Shown: positions 42,507 to 52,040, numbered from the stretch's first letter. The stretch: DNA of 64,000 nt from Pseudovibrio sp947494035 (GCA_947494035.1 CANLTN010000024.1:1-64000); one strand, 5' to 3'. A program made the numbers and translations. Notes: generated by a model from the sequence alone, not told the origin.

Positions 42507-43865
42507 ATGCAAGCATTGCTTCGGGACACTGGAGCTGTGTTGCGTTGCTTCTGGTTTGGTGGTTCCTATTGGGAGAAACTGCCTTTGGGTGCGCTTGTTG
42601 CCCGTACATTCTCCGTTATGTTGATGAACTGGCGCAGGTATTTGCTTGTATGCCTTTGTTTCTTCGCGCCTTTCAGTGGGGCAACATGGGCACAGAGCAT
42701 GCGTTGGCCGCTGGATTGGGGGAGCTGGGATAGAGCGAGCGGAGATTGGGGAGGATTTCGGGCCAAGCTCAATAATATGGGCATCGATCCGGAACTGAAC
42801 TATGCCCATGACATTCTGGCAAATCCGGTTGGTGGTGAACGCCAGAGTGCTGCCTATGCGGGCTCCCTTATCGGCGGTATTGATTTTGATCTGGACCAGC
42901 TGCTCGGCCTGAATGGAAGCAAGTTCAGTTTGGGTTTTTATCAGGGGCTGGGACGGAGCCTTTCGGGTGAAGACATCAATAACGTTTTTGATGTGGCGCA
43001 GATCTTTATTGGTGATGTTTTCGGTCTCTCGCAGATGAATTTTTTCCAGACGCTTGCGGATGACCGGATCGAGATTTCTATCGGCCGGCTCTCTGCGGGT
43101 AATGACTTTGCTACCAATGATGCTTTTGTGTATTACGTCAATGCTGGGGTTAATCCCAATCCGCTTCAACTTCTTGCAAACCTGCCCTCTTTCACAACGC
43201 CGCCTTTCAGTCAGTGGGGTGCGCGCGGGACTGTCAGGCCAAAGGATTTTCTGAGTTTGTCGGTTGGGGCGTATAATGCTGATTTCAACGCCCAAAACAA
43301 TGACAGGCACGGGCTTGTTTTCAAGTTCAACCCTGAAGACGGTGTGCTTGCCATCGCTGAAGGTGGTGTTCTTGTCGGGGAGGGGGCGGACAATCCCGCT
43401 CTGCCGGGGCAATACATGTTTGGTGGGTACTTTGATACCAGTGATTACGTGCCGTTTTCAGATCCGGAAAAGACCGTTGCGGGGAACTGGGGGCTGTATG
43501 CTCTTGCCAATCAGATGGTCTATGAGGAGAAAGAATATCAGGGGCTTAGCCTTTGGGGTTTTTTCGCGGTTGCACCGCGACAAAGCATCAACTTGTTTCC
43601 CTATAGCGCAAATGGTGGTGCCTATTATCAAGGTTTGTTTAGTGGTCGGGATAACGACATCACGGCGGGGGCTTTTTACCTTGGTTTCTTCAGTGATGAC
43701 CTGCCGGACCAAAGCTATGAGCTGGTGTTCGAATTAAACCACCGCTTTCAGTTTAATGAGTGGTTTTTTACTACGCTGGACTGGCAGTATGTGGTCAACC
43801 CAAATGGCCAGACCGATATCCCAAATGCGTGGATTGTTGGCTTAGAAATGTCCGTCGATTTTTGA
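42507..43865 (+). CDS. OprB-family carbohydrate porin
   Basis: This is an outer-membrane beta-barrel with the family opening SGDWGGFRAKLNNMGI, the internal SIGRLSAGNDFATND stretch and a C-terminal strand ending in phenylalanine (EMSVDF). It would let sugars or other small solutes pass. The start is unclear. ATG 42507 has GGAG upstream but gives 37 residues before the signal peptide core (RRYLLVCLCFFAPFSGATWA). ATG 42618 gives an ordinary 25-residue signal peptide but has no ribosome site. The carbohydrate ligand is inferred from the family. Confidence 0.82.
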   Translation: MQALLRDTGAVLRCFWFGGSYWEKLPLGALVARTFSVMLMNWRRYLLVCLCFFAPFSGATWAQSMRWPLDWGSWDRASGDWGGFRAKLNNMGIDPELNYAHDILANPVGGERQSAAYAGSLIGGIDFDLDQLLGLNGSKFSLGFYQGLGRSLSGEDINNVFDVAQIFIGDVFGLSQMNFFQTLADDRIEISIGRLSAGNDFATNDAFVYYVNAGVNPNPLQLLANLPSFTTPPFSQWGARGTVRPKDFLSLSVGAYNADFNAQNNDRHGLVFKFNPEDGVLAIAEGGVLVGEGADNPALPGQYMFGGYFDTSDYVPFSDPEKTVAGNWGLYALANQMVYEEKEYQGLSLWGFFAVAPRQSINLFPYSANGGAYYQGLFSGRDNDITAGAFYLGFFSDDLPDQSYELVFELNHRFQFNEWFFTTLDWQYVVNPNGQTDIPNAWIVGLEMSVDF

Positions 43866-43919
43866 GTGAAACGGGCTTGTTTGCGCGCGAAAACCGGCCG
43901 TATTTCATAGTGGACTGGC

Positions 43920-44102
43920 CTAAGAAAAGTGGAGAGACTTCATCTCAATTTCTCTTTCCTGCCGCAAGATTTCGTTTTCCCCACGCAAGCGGGTTATTTC
44001 CTTACTCGCATCCTCATGCGGACCCCCGAGTAAATCCTGATCACGAATGTCCTTGATCCAGCGGCTCAAGGTAGCACGCCCCACGCATAATCTGATATCA
44101 AC
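43920..44102 (-). pseudogene. remnant of an IS3-family OrfA transposase
   Basis: Read on the minus strand, this segment gives 60 codons of an OrfA C-terminal half: a helix-turn-helix end (VGRATLSRWIKDIRDQD) and a leucine-zipper-like tail (TRLRGENEILRQEREIEMK), then a premature stop. The N-terminus and all of orfB are missing. It is a decayed insertion sequence piece between the porin and SDR genes. Confidence 0.75.
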
Positions 44103-44133
44103 TTAGTGACGTAAGGAATCAAAGGGGGGCGTT

Positions 44134-44886
44134 ATGTCAGAACAGGGTAAGCTCGTATGGATCATTGGGGCAAGTTCCGGGATCGGGGAAAGTCTGGTTC
44201 CGTTGTATGCCGATGCTGGTTGGCGGGTTGTTGTCAGTGCTCGCAATGAGCACAAGCTGCAAGCACTTGCTCAGGATAATGAGAATATTGAGAGTGTTCC
44301 GGTTGATGTGACAGATGGAACTCAGGTTTCTAACGCGATTGAGCGTTTTCAGGAACGCAATGAATTGCCCGACCTGACAGTGTTTTGCTCAGGTATTTAT
44401 TATCCGGGTGGGATCAAGACGCTGACAGAGGAGCTCAGTGTTGCTTCCATGGACACAAATTATCAGGGCGCTGTGCGGGTGATTGCCGGGTTGTTTCCGT
44501 TGCTCAAAAAGAAAGGCTCAGGACATATTGCAGTCATCAGTTCGTTGAGTGCTTATAGCGGTCTTCCTAACGCCGTTTGTTACGGACCAACAAAAGCGGC
44601 GCTTAACAATCTGTGCGAGAGCTTGAAGCCCGAGTTTGACAAAGCGGGACTTGACCTAACGACCATTAATCCCGGCTATGTTAAAACGCCGATGACAGAT
44701 CAAAACAAATTCCCCATGCCGTTTATTGTGACCGCAGAACATGCTGCACAGAAGATCTTTAAAGGGCTTCAAAAACGTAAGTTCGAAGTTTTCTTTCCGT
44801 CTTTCCTTGGGTTTGTCCTGAAGTTCCTGCGCATCCTGCCATACGCTCTTTACTTTCCGATTGCCAAAAGGATAACGAAGCAATGA
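44134..44886 (+). CDS. SDR family NAD(P)-dependent oxidoreductase
   Basis: This 250-aa classical short-chain dehydrogenase has the cofactor motif GASSGIG (about 12-18), and the catalytic serine (ISSLSA) and YGPTK (YxxxK) near 145-155. The C-terminal ~40 residues are hydrophobic and basic (FLRILPYALYFPIAKRITKQ), which suggests membrane association, as in lipid-active SDRs. It lies between two unrelated IS remnants, so it may have been carried in. Substrate unknown. Confidence 0.83.
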   Translation: MSEQGKLVWIIGASSGIGESLVPLYADAGWRVVVSARNEHKLQALAQDNENIESVPVDVTDGTQVSNAIERFQERNELPDLTVFCSGIYYPGGIKTLTEELSVASMDTNYQGAVRVIAGLFPLLKKKGSGHIAVISSLSAYSGLPNAVCYGPTKAALNNLCESLKPEFDKAGLDLTTINPGYVKTPMTDQNKFPMPFIVTAEHAAQKIFKGLQKRKFEVFFPSFLGFVLKFLRILPYALYFPIAKRITKQ

Positions 44887-45009
44887 ATGAGAGAGCGGAC
44901 CTGAACGCATAAAAGACGTTCATTGTTTGTCATCGACGCCTTATGGACAGATCGGCCGAATTGAATAAGGGAGTGTTTTGACCCATGATCACGACGATCG
45001 GAGTGAGAC

Positions 45010-45198
45010 ATGGGGCAGAATATAAAGATTGTGAGCGTTGCTGCAGAACGCATGGTCAAGGATATCCGGCGCAAGACCCGCAAGCGCTATTCCACTCAAG
45101 ATAAGATCCACATTGTGCTTGCCGGGTTACGCGGCGAGGACAGCGTTGCCGAGTTGTGTAGGCAGGAAGGGATCTCTCAAGCTTCCTCCGCAGAGTAA
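45010..45198 (+). pseudogene. N-terminal remnant of a second IS3-family OrfA
   Basis: The frame encodes RRKTRKRYSTQDKIHIVLAGL and the helix-turn-helix GEDSVAELCRQEGIS, the opening of an IS3-family OrfA, then drifts into five unrelated residues and a stop. OrfA's second half and orfB are gone. It is a different IS type from the remnant at 43920. Confidence 0.78.
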
Positions 45199-45309
45199 TT
45201 ACAGAAACTACTGTCCATCTAAGCTTTCGGGATGTTGACAATTGTATCTCAGGTGAACAATAGTTATCGCTATTGTTTTGGGAGTCGGCCATGGGGGAGG
45301 TGGGCGAGC

Positions 45310-45702
45310 ATGAAAAGAATCGTGCTTCTCGTTGTTTTTTCAGCAGTCATTTTAGGGGGTAGTTGGTTTGCTCTGAATGGCACTATCGGGCCGGAAAAGG
45401 TGCCTGAGCCAACAGCGGCAGATATTGCATTTGCCGATACTGCGACACCTACCAATCAAGAACTGACGGCGGTTTATGATCGTTCCTGCCGCTCTTGCCA
45501 TGCACTTGATGGTACAGGGGCTCCTTTGACCGGCTATGCACCTGACTGGACTGCACGTTTGAATGCGCGCGGTGGGCTGGGAGCTTTGGTTGTATCTGCG
45601 CGGAAAGGGTTCAAGGAAATGCCCGCGATGGGCCTTTGTAATGATTGTAGCGATGCCAATTTTGAAGAACTTATTAGTTTTATGATGAAGGGGCAGAATT
45701 GA
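45310..45702 (+). CDS. cytochrome c, small c5-like, membrane-anchored or exported
   Basis: This 130-aa protein has an N-terminal signal or anchor (KRIVLLVVFSAVILGGSWF) and one heme site CRSCH, followed by a c5-like C-terminal motif (EMPAMGLCNDCSD) with a likely methionine ligand and an extra Cys pair. ATG 45310 has GGAGG upstream. Its stop overlaps the next gene's start, so it is probably the electron acceptor of the adjacent Tat-exported oxidoreductase. Confidence 0.85.
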   Translation: MKRIVLLVVFSAVILGGSWFALNGTIGPEKVPEPTAADIAFADTATPTNQELTAVYDRSCRSCHALDGTGAPLTGYAPDWTARLNARGGLGALVVSARKGFKEMPAMGLCNDCSDANFEELISFMMKGQN

Positions 45703-47123
45703 TGCCGATCTCTCGCAGAACCGTCTTGAAGACCGCTGTCGGTGCAGGCGTTGTCGCAGCTATTCCAGCAGTGCCCTATGCAAAGTGGGTGTCGACTGAT
45801 CGTAGCCGGCCTGATCCTATACTTGCTAAGCCATCTACTGAAAGTGGATCGCAGTGGTCCAATTGGTCAGGCACCGAGCGAGCATATCCTGAAACAATTT
45901 CTGTACCAGAGAGCGAGGCAACGCTTGCCGAGTTCATCGGGAACAGCACCGGTCAAATCCGACCTGTTGGTAGCGGTCATTCCTTCTCCGGTTTGGTGCC
46001 GAGCGATGGCACTATCGTTGATTTGAGCAGGTTCTCGGGTCTTATCGAGACTGATAGGGAGACTAAGACGGCTCGCATCTGGGCGGGCACGCGTCTGCGT
46101 CAAGGCGCGCGTCAGATGGCGGAGCAGGGGCTGGGCATGATGAACCTCCCTGACATTGATGTTCAGACCTTTGCCGGATCTTTTGCAACAGCGACGCATG
46201 GTACTGGTGCGGGCTTGTCTGCGCTTCATGACCATGTGATCGGTATGCGGATGATTACGCCCTCGGGAGATATCGTTGATATTGATAGGGAAACGAACCC
46301 CGAGTTGTTTCAGGCGGCGAAAGTGTCTCTGGGCGCTTTAGGTGTGATTACCAGCTATGACTTGCAGCTTCGTGATACCTACAGCCTGAACCGACGGGTC
46401 GAGATTCGTGGCACGGAAGACATTCTGGACAGCGCGCAGGATCAGTTTGAAAATCACAGGCATTTCGAGTTTTATTTTGTGCCCAACTCGCCTCTTTCGG
46501 CAGAGATTATGCTGAACGAGTATGAGGGTGAGCCATTTAGCCCTGCGGTGAGCGAGGATGACGACGAACTGTTGGTGGCGCTTGAAGGGCTGCGGAACCA
46601 TCTGGGCTGGGCGCCCTGGCTTCGTAAAGCAGCTGTTCAGACCTTTTTCCCGACAGGTGAGATTGAGAACAGCGGCGATGAATACTGGCGCATGCTGACC
46701 TCTTCGCGTCCGTCAAAGTTCCATGAAATGGAATACCACATTCCGTTGGAGGAGGGGTTCAAGGCTCTTCGTGTAATTGTCGATCTGATGAACAGCAATC
46801 CCAACAACTATTTTCCAATGGAAGTTCGACAGACTGCGGGCGACGATGCATGGCTGAGCCCGTTTAATGATGGGCCGCGTATTTCGATTGCGGTGCATGC
46901 AGCTCACACTGAACGCTACGATCATTTCTTCACGGAGGTCGAGCCAATCTTTCGCAAATATGGCGGGCGTCCGCATTGGGGCAAATTGCATTCGCTCACC
47001 TACGCTGAACTTTCCGAGCTTTACCCACGGATCTCCGATTTTGTGGAGTTACGTGAGCAGATGGACCCCACAGGCCGGATGTTGAACACACACCTGAGTA
47101 CTCTCTTCCAGCCTCGTGTTTAG
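45702..47123 (+). CDS. Tat-exported FAD oxidoreductase, aldonolactone oxidase (ALO/VAO) family
   Basis: This 473-aa flavoprotein has a twin-arginine signal (SRRTVLK at the start, then a hydrophobic AVGAGVVAAIPAV). The VAO-type FAD domain has RPVGSGHSFSG, where H93 is a candidate for covalent FAD. The C-terminal ALO domain has HWGKLHS (about 425-431), the site used on L-gulono-, L-galactono- or D-arabinono-lactone. With the coupled cytochrome c, it most likely works as a periplasmic dehydrogenase feeding the respiratory chain rather than as an oxidase. ATG 45702 shares a base with the preceding stop. Confidence 0.83.
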   Translation: MPISRRTVLKTAVGAGVVAAIPAVPYAKWVSTDRSRPDPILAKPSTESGSQWSNWSGTERAYPETISVPESEATLAEFIGNSTGQIRPVGSGHSFSGLVPSDGTIVDLSRFSGLIETDRETKTARIWAGTRLRQGARQMAEQGLGMMNLPDIDVQTFAGSFATATHGTGAGLSALHDHVIGMRMITPSGDIVDIDRETNPELFQAAKVSLGALGVITSYDLQLRDTYSLNRRVEIRGTEDILDSAQDQFENHRHFEFYFVPNSPLSAEIMLNEYEGEPFSPAVSEDDDELLVALEGLRNHLGWAPWLRKAAVQTFFPTGEIENSGDEYWRMLTSSRPSKFHEMEYHIPLEEGFKALRVIVDLMNSNPNNYFPMEVRQTAGDDAWLSPFNDGPRISIAVHAAHTERYDHFFTEVEPIFRKYGGRPHWGKLHSLTYAELSELYPRISDFVELREQMDPTGRMLNTHLSTLFQPRV

Positions 47124-47212
47124 GGTTCGCCGCGCATTATCGAATTTTTTGCATGTAAATTTTTATTGCTGGAGCAATCCAGCGCTCCGTAATTTAAAGA
47201 ATGTGAGCCGCC

Positions 47213-48391
47213 ATGATCTTTGCGATATTGATGATATTTCTGCCCGCAATCGTGATCCTTCTTTGCCAGAATAACAGCTTTTTGGATCGGGTCGGCGTTG
47301 TGGTTCTGGCATTTGGGCTTGGGTTCCTAATTGCGATCTTTGGGGGATACTTCGAAGTTATCGACTTTGAAGCGTTACGACCGATGCAAACCTCCATATC
47401 TGAGGTCAGTGTGGCTCTGGCGTTACCGCTGATTATTTTCTCGACAAGCCTACGTAAGGCCCTGAAAGATGCAAAAGGGGCACTGTTTGCCATGTTTCTG
47501 GCAATGGGCTCCGTGGCGCTCATCAGTTTTCTGGCGTCCTTCCTCTTTGCGGATCAGGTTGCCCAGATCTGGCAGGTTTCCGGCATGGCTGTTGGTGCGT
47601 ATACCGGCGGCGGCGTAAACCTTGGGGCGGTCAAGACGGCCATTGGAGGGGATGAAAGCATCTTTCTCACCATGATCACCTACGACATTGTGTTTTCCGC
47701 TCTCTTCATGATGGTTATCCTTGCCTTCGGGCAAAAGGCTGCCGGGCTCGTGCTTCGCACTTATGTATTCAAAGAGGCTGGTGAGGTCGAAACCAAGAGC
47801 GAGATGGACCATCTGGCAAATGAGAGTGCGCATGGGTACAGTGTTTTGGTTGAACGGAAAAGTATCGTTGGTTCCTTAGTCGTCTTCCTAGCGGCTGCAA
47901 TCTGTGTGGCTGCTTCCGTTGGATTGGCATCTTTAGCACCGGAAGGTATGTCATCTGTTGTGACGATTGTTTTGATCACGACCTTCGGAATTCTTGGTTC
48001 CTTTTTCCCGTTCCTCCATAATACCAAGAGCAGTTTTCATCTTGGAATGTATCTTATTCTGATCTTTTGTCTGACCTCTGCCACCATGCTGGATACGGCT
48101 ATCTTCACGAATATGGATTGGTGGCTCGGCGCATACTTCGTTTCGATCCTTGTGGGCTCCATGATGCTGCTGGCAGCGCTGTGCCGCCTGTTCGATGTTG
48201 ACCGCGATACCTACCTGATTGCATCTGGCGCATCGATCATGTCGGTTCCTTTTATTCCTGTGATTGCCGGTGCGCTGAAGAACCGTGAGATTTTGATCCC
48301 CGGTATAGCAATTGCGATTATTGGGTATGCCTTGGGGAACTATCTCGGCATCTTGGTTGCAACCCTCACGCAAACATACGTTGGTGGGTGA
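47213..48391 (+). CDS. DUF819 family membrane protein (putative amino-acid-related permease)
   Basis: This 392-aa integral membrane protein has about ten to twelve helices, with AYTGGGVNLGAV matching the DUF819 signature (YjcL type). The family is predicted to transport but has no settled substrate. It is the first gene of a plus-strand group with a PLP enzyme and a TetR regulator, so it may import that enzyme's amino-acid substrate. Confidence 0.8.
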   Translation: MIFAILMIFLPAIVILLCQNNSFLDRVGVVVLAFGLGFLIAIFGGYFEVIDFEALRPMQTSISEVSVALALPLIIFSTSLRKALKDAKGALFAMFLAMGSVALISFLASFLFADQVAQIWQVSGMAVGAYTGGGVNLGAVKTAIGGDESIFLTMITYDIVFSALFMMVILAFGQKAAGLVLRTYVFKEAGEVETKSEMDHLANESAHGYSVLVERKSIVGSLVVFLAAAICVAASVGLASLAPEGMSSVVTIVLITTFGILGSFFPFLHNTKSSFHLGMYLILIFCLTSATMLDTAIFTNMDWWLGAYFVSILVGSMMLLAALCRLFDVDRDTYLIASGASIMSVPFIPVIAGALKNREILIPGIAIAIIGYALGNYLGILVATLTQTYVGG

Positions 48392-48494
48392 GGGGATAGC
48401 GCGGTGCGGGCGCAATCACTTCTGTCTGATTGGTGAGAAGCAAATTGGACTTGGGGAACAATGGCAATGACGTGTCGAACCGGAAAGAAACTGC

Positions 48495-49700
48495 ATGCTA
48501 CGGCGAGATAACAGCGGACCTAGAGAGCCCTATTTCCTTGATGTGCAAAAGGCCCTTGGTGAAGCAGGCATTACCCATCCGGTACTTGTTCTCGATGAGG
48601 GGCGGCTAAGGCATAACATTCGCCAGCTCAAAGGGGATCTGCCTGAGGGTATGAACCTTCGGTTGGTCGCCAAGTCGTTGCCTGTACCCGAGCTGTTGAA
48701 GTTGGCGAGTGCGGAGCTTGATACTCATCGGTATATGACATTCAACCTCACCATGTTGAGAGAGGTTGCGGAGTTAGACCCAGCAGCGGACCAGCTTTTA
48801 GGCAAGCCCTTACCGGTAAAGGCTGCTGCGGACTATTATTTCAGCACGGCCACCAATCAGGCTACTGGCGAAGTTTATTGGCTGATCGATTCTGAGAGCC
48901 GTCTATACGAGTATGCCGAGCTTGCGCGGTCAAATAACCTGATCCTGAACATTGTTTTGGAACTTGATGTTGGCCTGCATCGGGGCGGTTTTGAGGTTGA
49001 TAGTCAACTGGCTCAGGCGCTGGACACAATCAAGAAGGAAGTTGCTCTGAACTTCTGTGGTTTCATGGGGTATGAGGCACACATTGCAAAAGCTCCAACT
49101 CTTCTGGGTATGCGGCAGAAAGCCTTGAACAATGCGGTGTCGACCTACGCAAAAGCGTTGGAAATGGCAGGGCAAGTGTTTGGAATTGATGCTGCGGATT
49201 TGCCCATTCGAAATGCAGCAGGGAGTCCAACATTCCGGCTCTATAACTCAACTGAGATTGCTAATGAGGTTTCGGTTGGCTCGGTGCTGGTAAAGCCATC
49301 TGACTTTGAAACAGATCTGTTACAGGGCTATGTTCCGGCGCTGTTTATTGCAGCGCCCGCTATCAAGGTAGGCGGACCCATGAAGACCCCGGTTCTTGAG
49401 GCCTTCGATTCACTCAAGCGATTGCTAAATCCCAACTTGGAACGCAGCATCTTTTTGCACGGGGGAAACTGGAAAGCACATCCCGTAGACCCTCCGGGCC
49501 TTGCCTATAATCCGACATACGGTCGATCTTCGAACCAGGAGGTTCTGAATGGCGGGCGAAAAACTGAGATTTCGCCTGATGACTTCGTGTTTCTTCGACC
49601 AACGCAAAGCGAGGCCGTTCTTCTTCAATTTGGCGACATAGCCATTTACAAAGACGGTGCTATTGTAGATACGTGGAGCCCATTCTCCCCTTCGGTATAG
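48495..49700 (+). CDS. fold-type III PLP enzyme (alanine racemase N-terminal/D-threonine aldolase-like)
   Basis: This 401-aa protein has the alanine-racemase-type barrel with RLVAKS, where K60 is the predicted PLP lysine, and a C-terminal beta domain (FVFLRPTQSEAVLLQFGDI) like D-threonine aldolase/D-serine dehydratase relatives. The metal-binding His-x-Cys site of D-serine dehydratase is not evident. It may act on a D-amino acid or 3-hydroxy amino acid. It is cotranscribed with the DUF819 permease and 13 bases from the TetR gene. Confidence 0.8.
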   Translation: MLRRDNSGPREPYFLDVQKALGEAGITHPVLVLDEGRLRHNIRQLKGDLPEGMNLRLVAKSLPVPELLKLASAELDTHRYMTFNLTMLREVAELDPAADQLLGKPLPVKAAADYYFSTATNQATGEVYWLIDSESRLYEYAELARSNNLILNIVLELDVGLHRGGFEVDSQLAQALDTIKKEVALNFCGFMGYEAHIAKAPTLLGMRQKALNNAVSTYAKALEMAGQVFGIDAADLPIRNAAGSPTFRLYNSTEIANEVSVGSVLVKPSDFETDLLQGYVPALFIAAPAIKVGGPMKTPVLEAFDSLKRLLNPNLERSIFLHGGNWKAHPVDPPGLAYNPTYGRSSNQEVLNGGRKTEISPDDFVFLRPTQSEAVLLQFGDIAIYKDGAIVDTWSPFSPSV

Positions 49701-49713
49701 GAACATAACCCAA

Positions 49714-50331
49714 GTGAATACCGACTATCAGCGCAGAGCTGACCCGAAGCAGTCCAGAAGCCAAAAAACAATTGACCTTATTCTCAAGACAACATCTGAA
49801 CTGCTTGATGAAGTCGGGTTCGAGCGGCTCTCGACCAATCTGGTTTGTCAGCATGCCGGGCTGACGCCGCCTGCGATTTACCGCTATTTTCCCAACAAAT
49901 ACGCGCTTCTCAGTGAACTGGGTCAACGGCTGATGGATGAGCAAAATGCGGCCCTAGCTCCTTACATTGAACGCGTGCTGCAGGATGATGAGCCTGCGGA
50001 AGCTGTGTTTGAGTCGATCAGCGAGCAGCTGGAGATCGCCGAGCGTATGCCGGGTGGTCGCTGGATCTTACGCGCGCTTCATGCAACGCCAGCGCTTTGC
50101 GACATAAGAACCCGTTCTCACGATCTCGTCGCTGAGCAACTGGCCGATGCGATACTTGTGCAGTACCCTGACAATGATAGGCAAAAAGTCATTCAAACCA
50201 TGCGCTTGAATATCGAGTTTGGCTATTCGGTTATCGAATACGTCATGGACCTGCCAAACGTAGATCGAGACTCTGTGCTGCGGGAAGCCGCAGCGACTCT
50301 TACGCAAAACTTCACGCGGTACTCTTCTTAG
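49714..50331 (+). CDS. TetR/AcrR family transcriptional regulator
   Basis: This 205-aa protein has an N-terminal TetR helix-turn-helix (LSTNLVCQHAGLTPPAIYRYFPNKYALL, about 40-67). A GTG at 49714 is the start, 13 bases after the PLP enzyme gene, so it likely regulates its own permease-enzyme operon. It converges on the racemase gene with only 33 bases between the stops. Confidence 0.85.
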   Translation: MNTDYQRRADPKQSRSQKTIDLILKTTSELLDEVGFERLSTNLVCQHAGLTPPAIYRYFPNKYALLSELGQRLMDEQNAALAPYIERVLQDDEPAEAVFESISEQLEIAERMPGGRWILRALHATPALCDIRTRSHDLVAEQLADAILVQYPDNDRQKVIQTMRLNIEFGYSVIEYVMDLPNVDRDSVLREAAATLTQNFTRYSS

Positions 50332-50364
50332 AGAGGCGTGTTGTTCTGGGTGAGGGCATGTTGT

Positions 50365-51840
50365 TTAGCTATGGTTGCTGAACTTCGTTGCGATCTCGAT
50401 GCATTTTTGTGCGAGGATTTTGGTTGGGTCCAGTAGGGCGGGGCGTTTGCCGCCATCTGTGTCAGGTGGGATGAGCGGGAGTTCTGTGCAGCCCAAGATC
50501 ACGACTTCTGCACCTGCATTTTCAAGTTCATGGTAGGCCAGTGTGAGTTGATCGACACAATGGCCGGAAGTGAAACCGGCTTTCACGCCTTCTTTTCCGT
50601 AGATCGCGTCCATCACTTGTGCTTGGCCTGCATCGCTCGGAGCGATGACCAGCAGATCTGCTTCTGCTGCTTCCTGCTGGTAAAGCTTGCTCTTTACTGT
50701 GCCTGTCGTTGCCAGCAGCCCGACGGTTTTCACATCTGTGTAGTTTGTGGTGATGTGATTAACCGTTTCCCGCAGCATATTTACGATGGGAATAGACAGG
50801 TTGCGTTGGATGCGTTCCACATAGGCATGGGCTGTGTTGCAGGGGATTGCAACAATGTTAGCACCACCTTGCTCCAGCTTTTTGCAAACAGAGTACAGGG
50901 CGATTGACGGGTCGATACCGTTGCCGATGATATTCTCAGTGCGATCAGGGATCTGTGGGTTCTGTTCCACGAGCATTTTAATGTGGTCTTGATCTTTGGA
51001 CGCATGGGTATTGGCGACCACCTTGCCCATAAAGTCTGTTGTTGCAGCGGGACCCACACCGCCAACCACACCGATCTTAAATGGTGGCGTTGGCGTTTTT
51101 TTGCTGCACGCCAAAGCATAGTCTGCATAAATCTGGTTGCTGTTTAAGACCGGCACATCAACAAGTTCTGCAATACGATCCAGCATGGCAGGGATTTCTG
51201 TAAAGCCCGGGAGGATAATAGAAGCACCCTGCTTGATGAGATCTTCGCAAGCTTCTCGAACTGTGCTTTCTACCTTTTTGCCTGTTCCGCCGGCTTTTAG
51301 ACCTTCAGCCCCGTATACCGCGTCCATCAGCTGGCTCTGGAATGGTTCGGACGGATAGATGATCTGGTGTTTGTCACCCAGCACCTTGTCGAAGAGCCCT
51401 AATTTGCGCACGTAGTTGGACGTGAGAATGCCGATCGGTCCATCTTGAAAGTTGCGTTGGATATGGTCTTTGATTGCATCGGCAATGCCGAGCACTTGTA
51501 TTTTAACTTCCGGCAGAATCTCGGGCAGGAATGTCTGCGAGATGAAGCAAGGCAGCAAGGCCACTTCGCGGTTGTCTGCCTCCATGTCCGTCAAGGCATC
51601 ATAAACGTAGAGCTTACGTCTGATAGGGTCGTAGTCGTGATCGGCAGGCGTCGTGTGCTCGTGAAAAGGTCTTTGCACAAAAGCGATGTCCAGATGTTCT
51701 TCATCTGAACGGGCTGGGGTCGATTTTACGATCCTATGGAGAATGTCAGTTCCTGCAACTGCCCCAAGGCCGCCGATAACCGCAAACCGTGGCTTATGTG
51801 GCGCTGGGGAGGAGATAGCATCGTTTTTGTTGTAATTCAT
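50365..51840 (-). CDS. tandem-domain aspartate/glutamate racemase family protein
   Basis: This 491-aa protein is two Asp/Glu racemase-family domains in a row, about twice the usual ~230-aa length. The C-terminal domain has both catalytic cysteines (C334 in IPCNTAH and C451 in LGCTELP). The N-terminal domain keeps the first (C98 in LLPCFIS), but the second position is phenylalanine (F213 in PGFTEIP), so it cannot use two-base racemisation and may be structural or regulatory. ATG 51840 is preferred to a longer upstream frame. Next to aspartase and an amino-acid symporter, aspartate is the most likely substrate; hydantoin- or maleate-type activities of the family are alternatives. Confidence 0.82.
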   Translation of the reverse strand: MNYNKNDAISSPAPHKPRFAVIGGLGAVAGTDILHRIVKSTPARSDEEHLDIAFVQRPFHEHTTPADHDYDPIRRKLYVYDALTDMEADNREVALLPCFISQTFLPEILPEVKIQVLGIADAIKDHIQRNFQDGPIGILTSNYVRKLGLFDKVLGDKHQIIYPSEPFQSQLMDAVYGAEGLKAGGTGKKVESTVREACEDLIKQGASIILPGFTEIPAMLDRIAELVDVPVLNSNQIYADYALACSKKTPTPPFKIGVVGGVGPAATTDFMGKVVANTHASKDQDHIKMLVEQNPQIPDRTENIIGNGIDPSIALYSVCKKLEQGGANIVAIPCNTAHAYVERIQRNLSIPIVNMLRETVNHITTNYTDVKTVGLLATTGTVKSKLYQQEAAEADLLVIAPSDAGQAQVMDAIYGKEGVKAGFTSGHCVDQLTLAYHELENAGAEVVILGCTELPLIPPDTDGGKRPALLDPTKILAQKCIEIATKFSNHS

Positions 51841-52040
51841 CGTAACCCAGTGATCGCTGCTTGTTAAAATACTGGAATGTATAAAGCATATAATCGGCTG
51901 TATCGTTAGCTCCACTAATCTTGATAATTGTTCCGGAAGACCTGAGTGTTCTGCAACTTTTACAAAGAATTTAGTTGAGGTTGACTGTTTGCCGTTACTT
52001 CATACGGGCTCTAGGGAGGCTTCTCTGTCGTGGAGGGGTG

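Noticed and set aside
43760..44056. Plus-strand 98-codon frame across the porin end and IS remnant
   Set aside because: Part of it (LFARENRP) recalls an IS3 OrfA tail by chance; the minus-strand reading matches OrfA much better and over a longer stretch.
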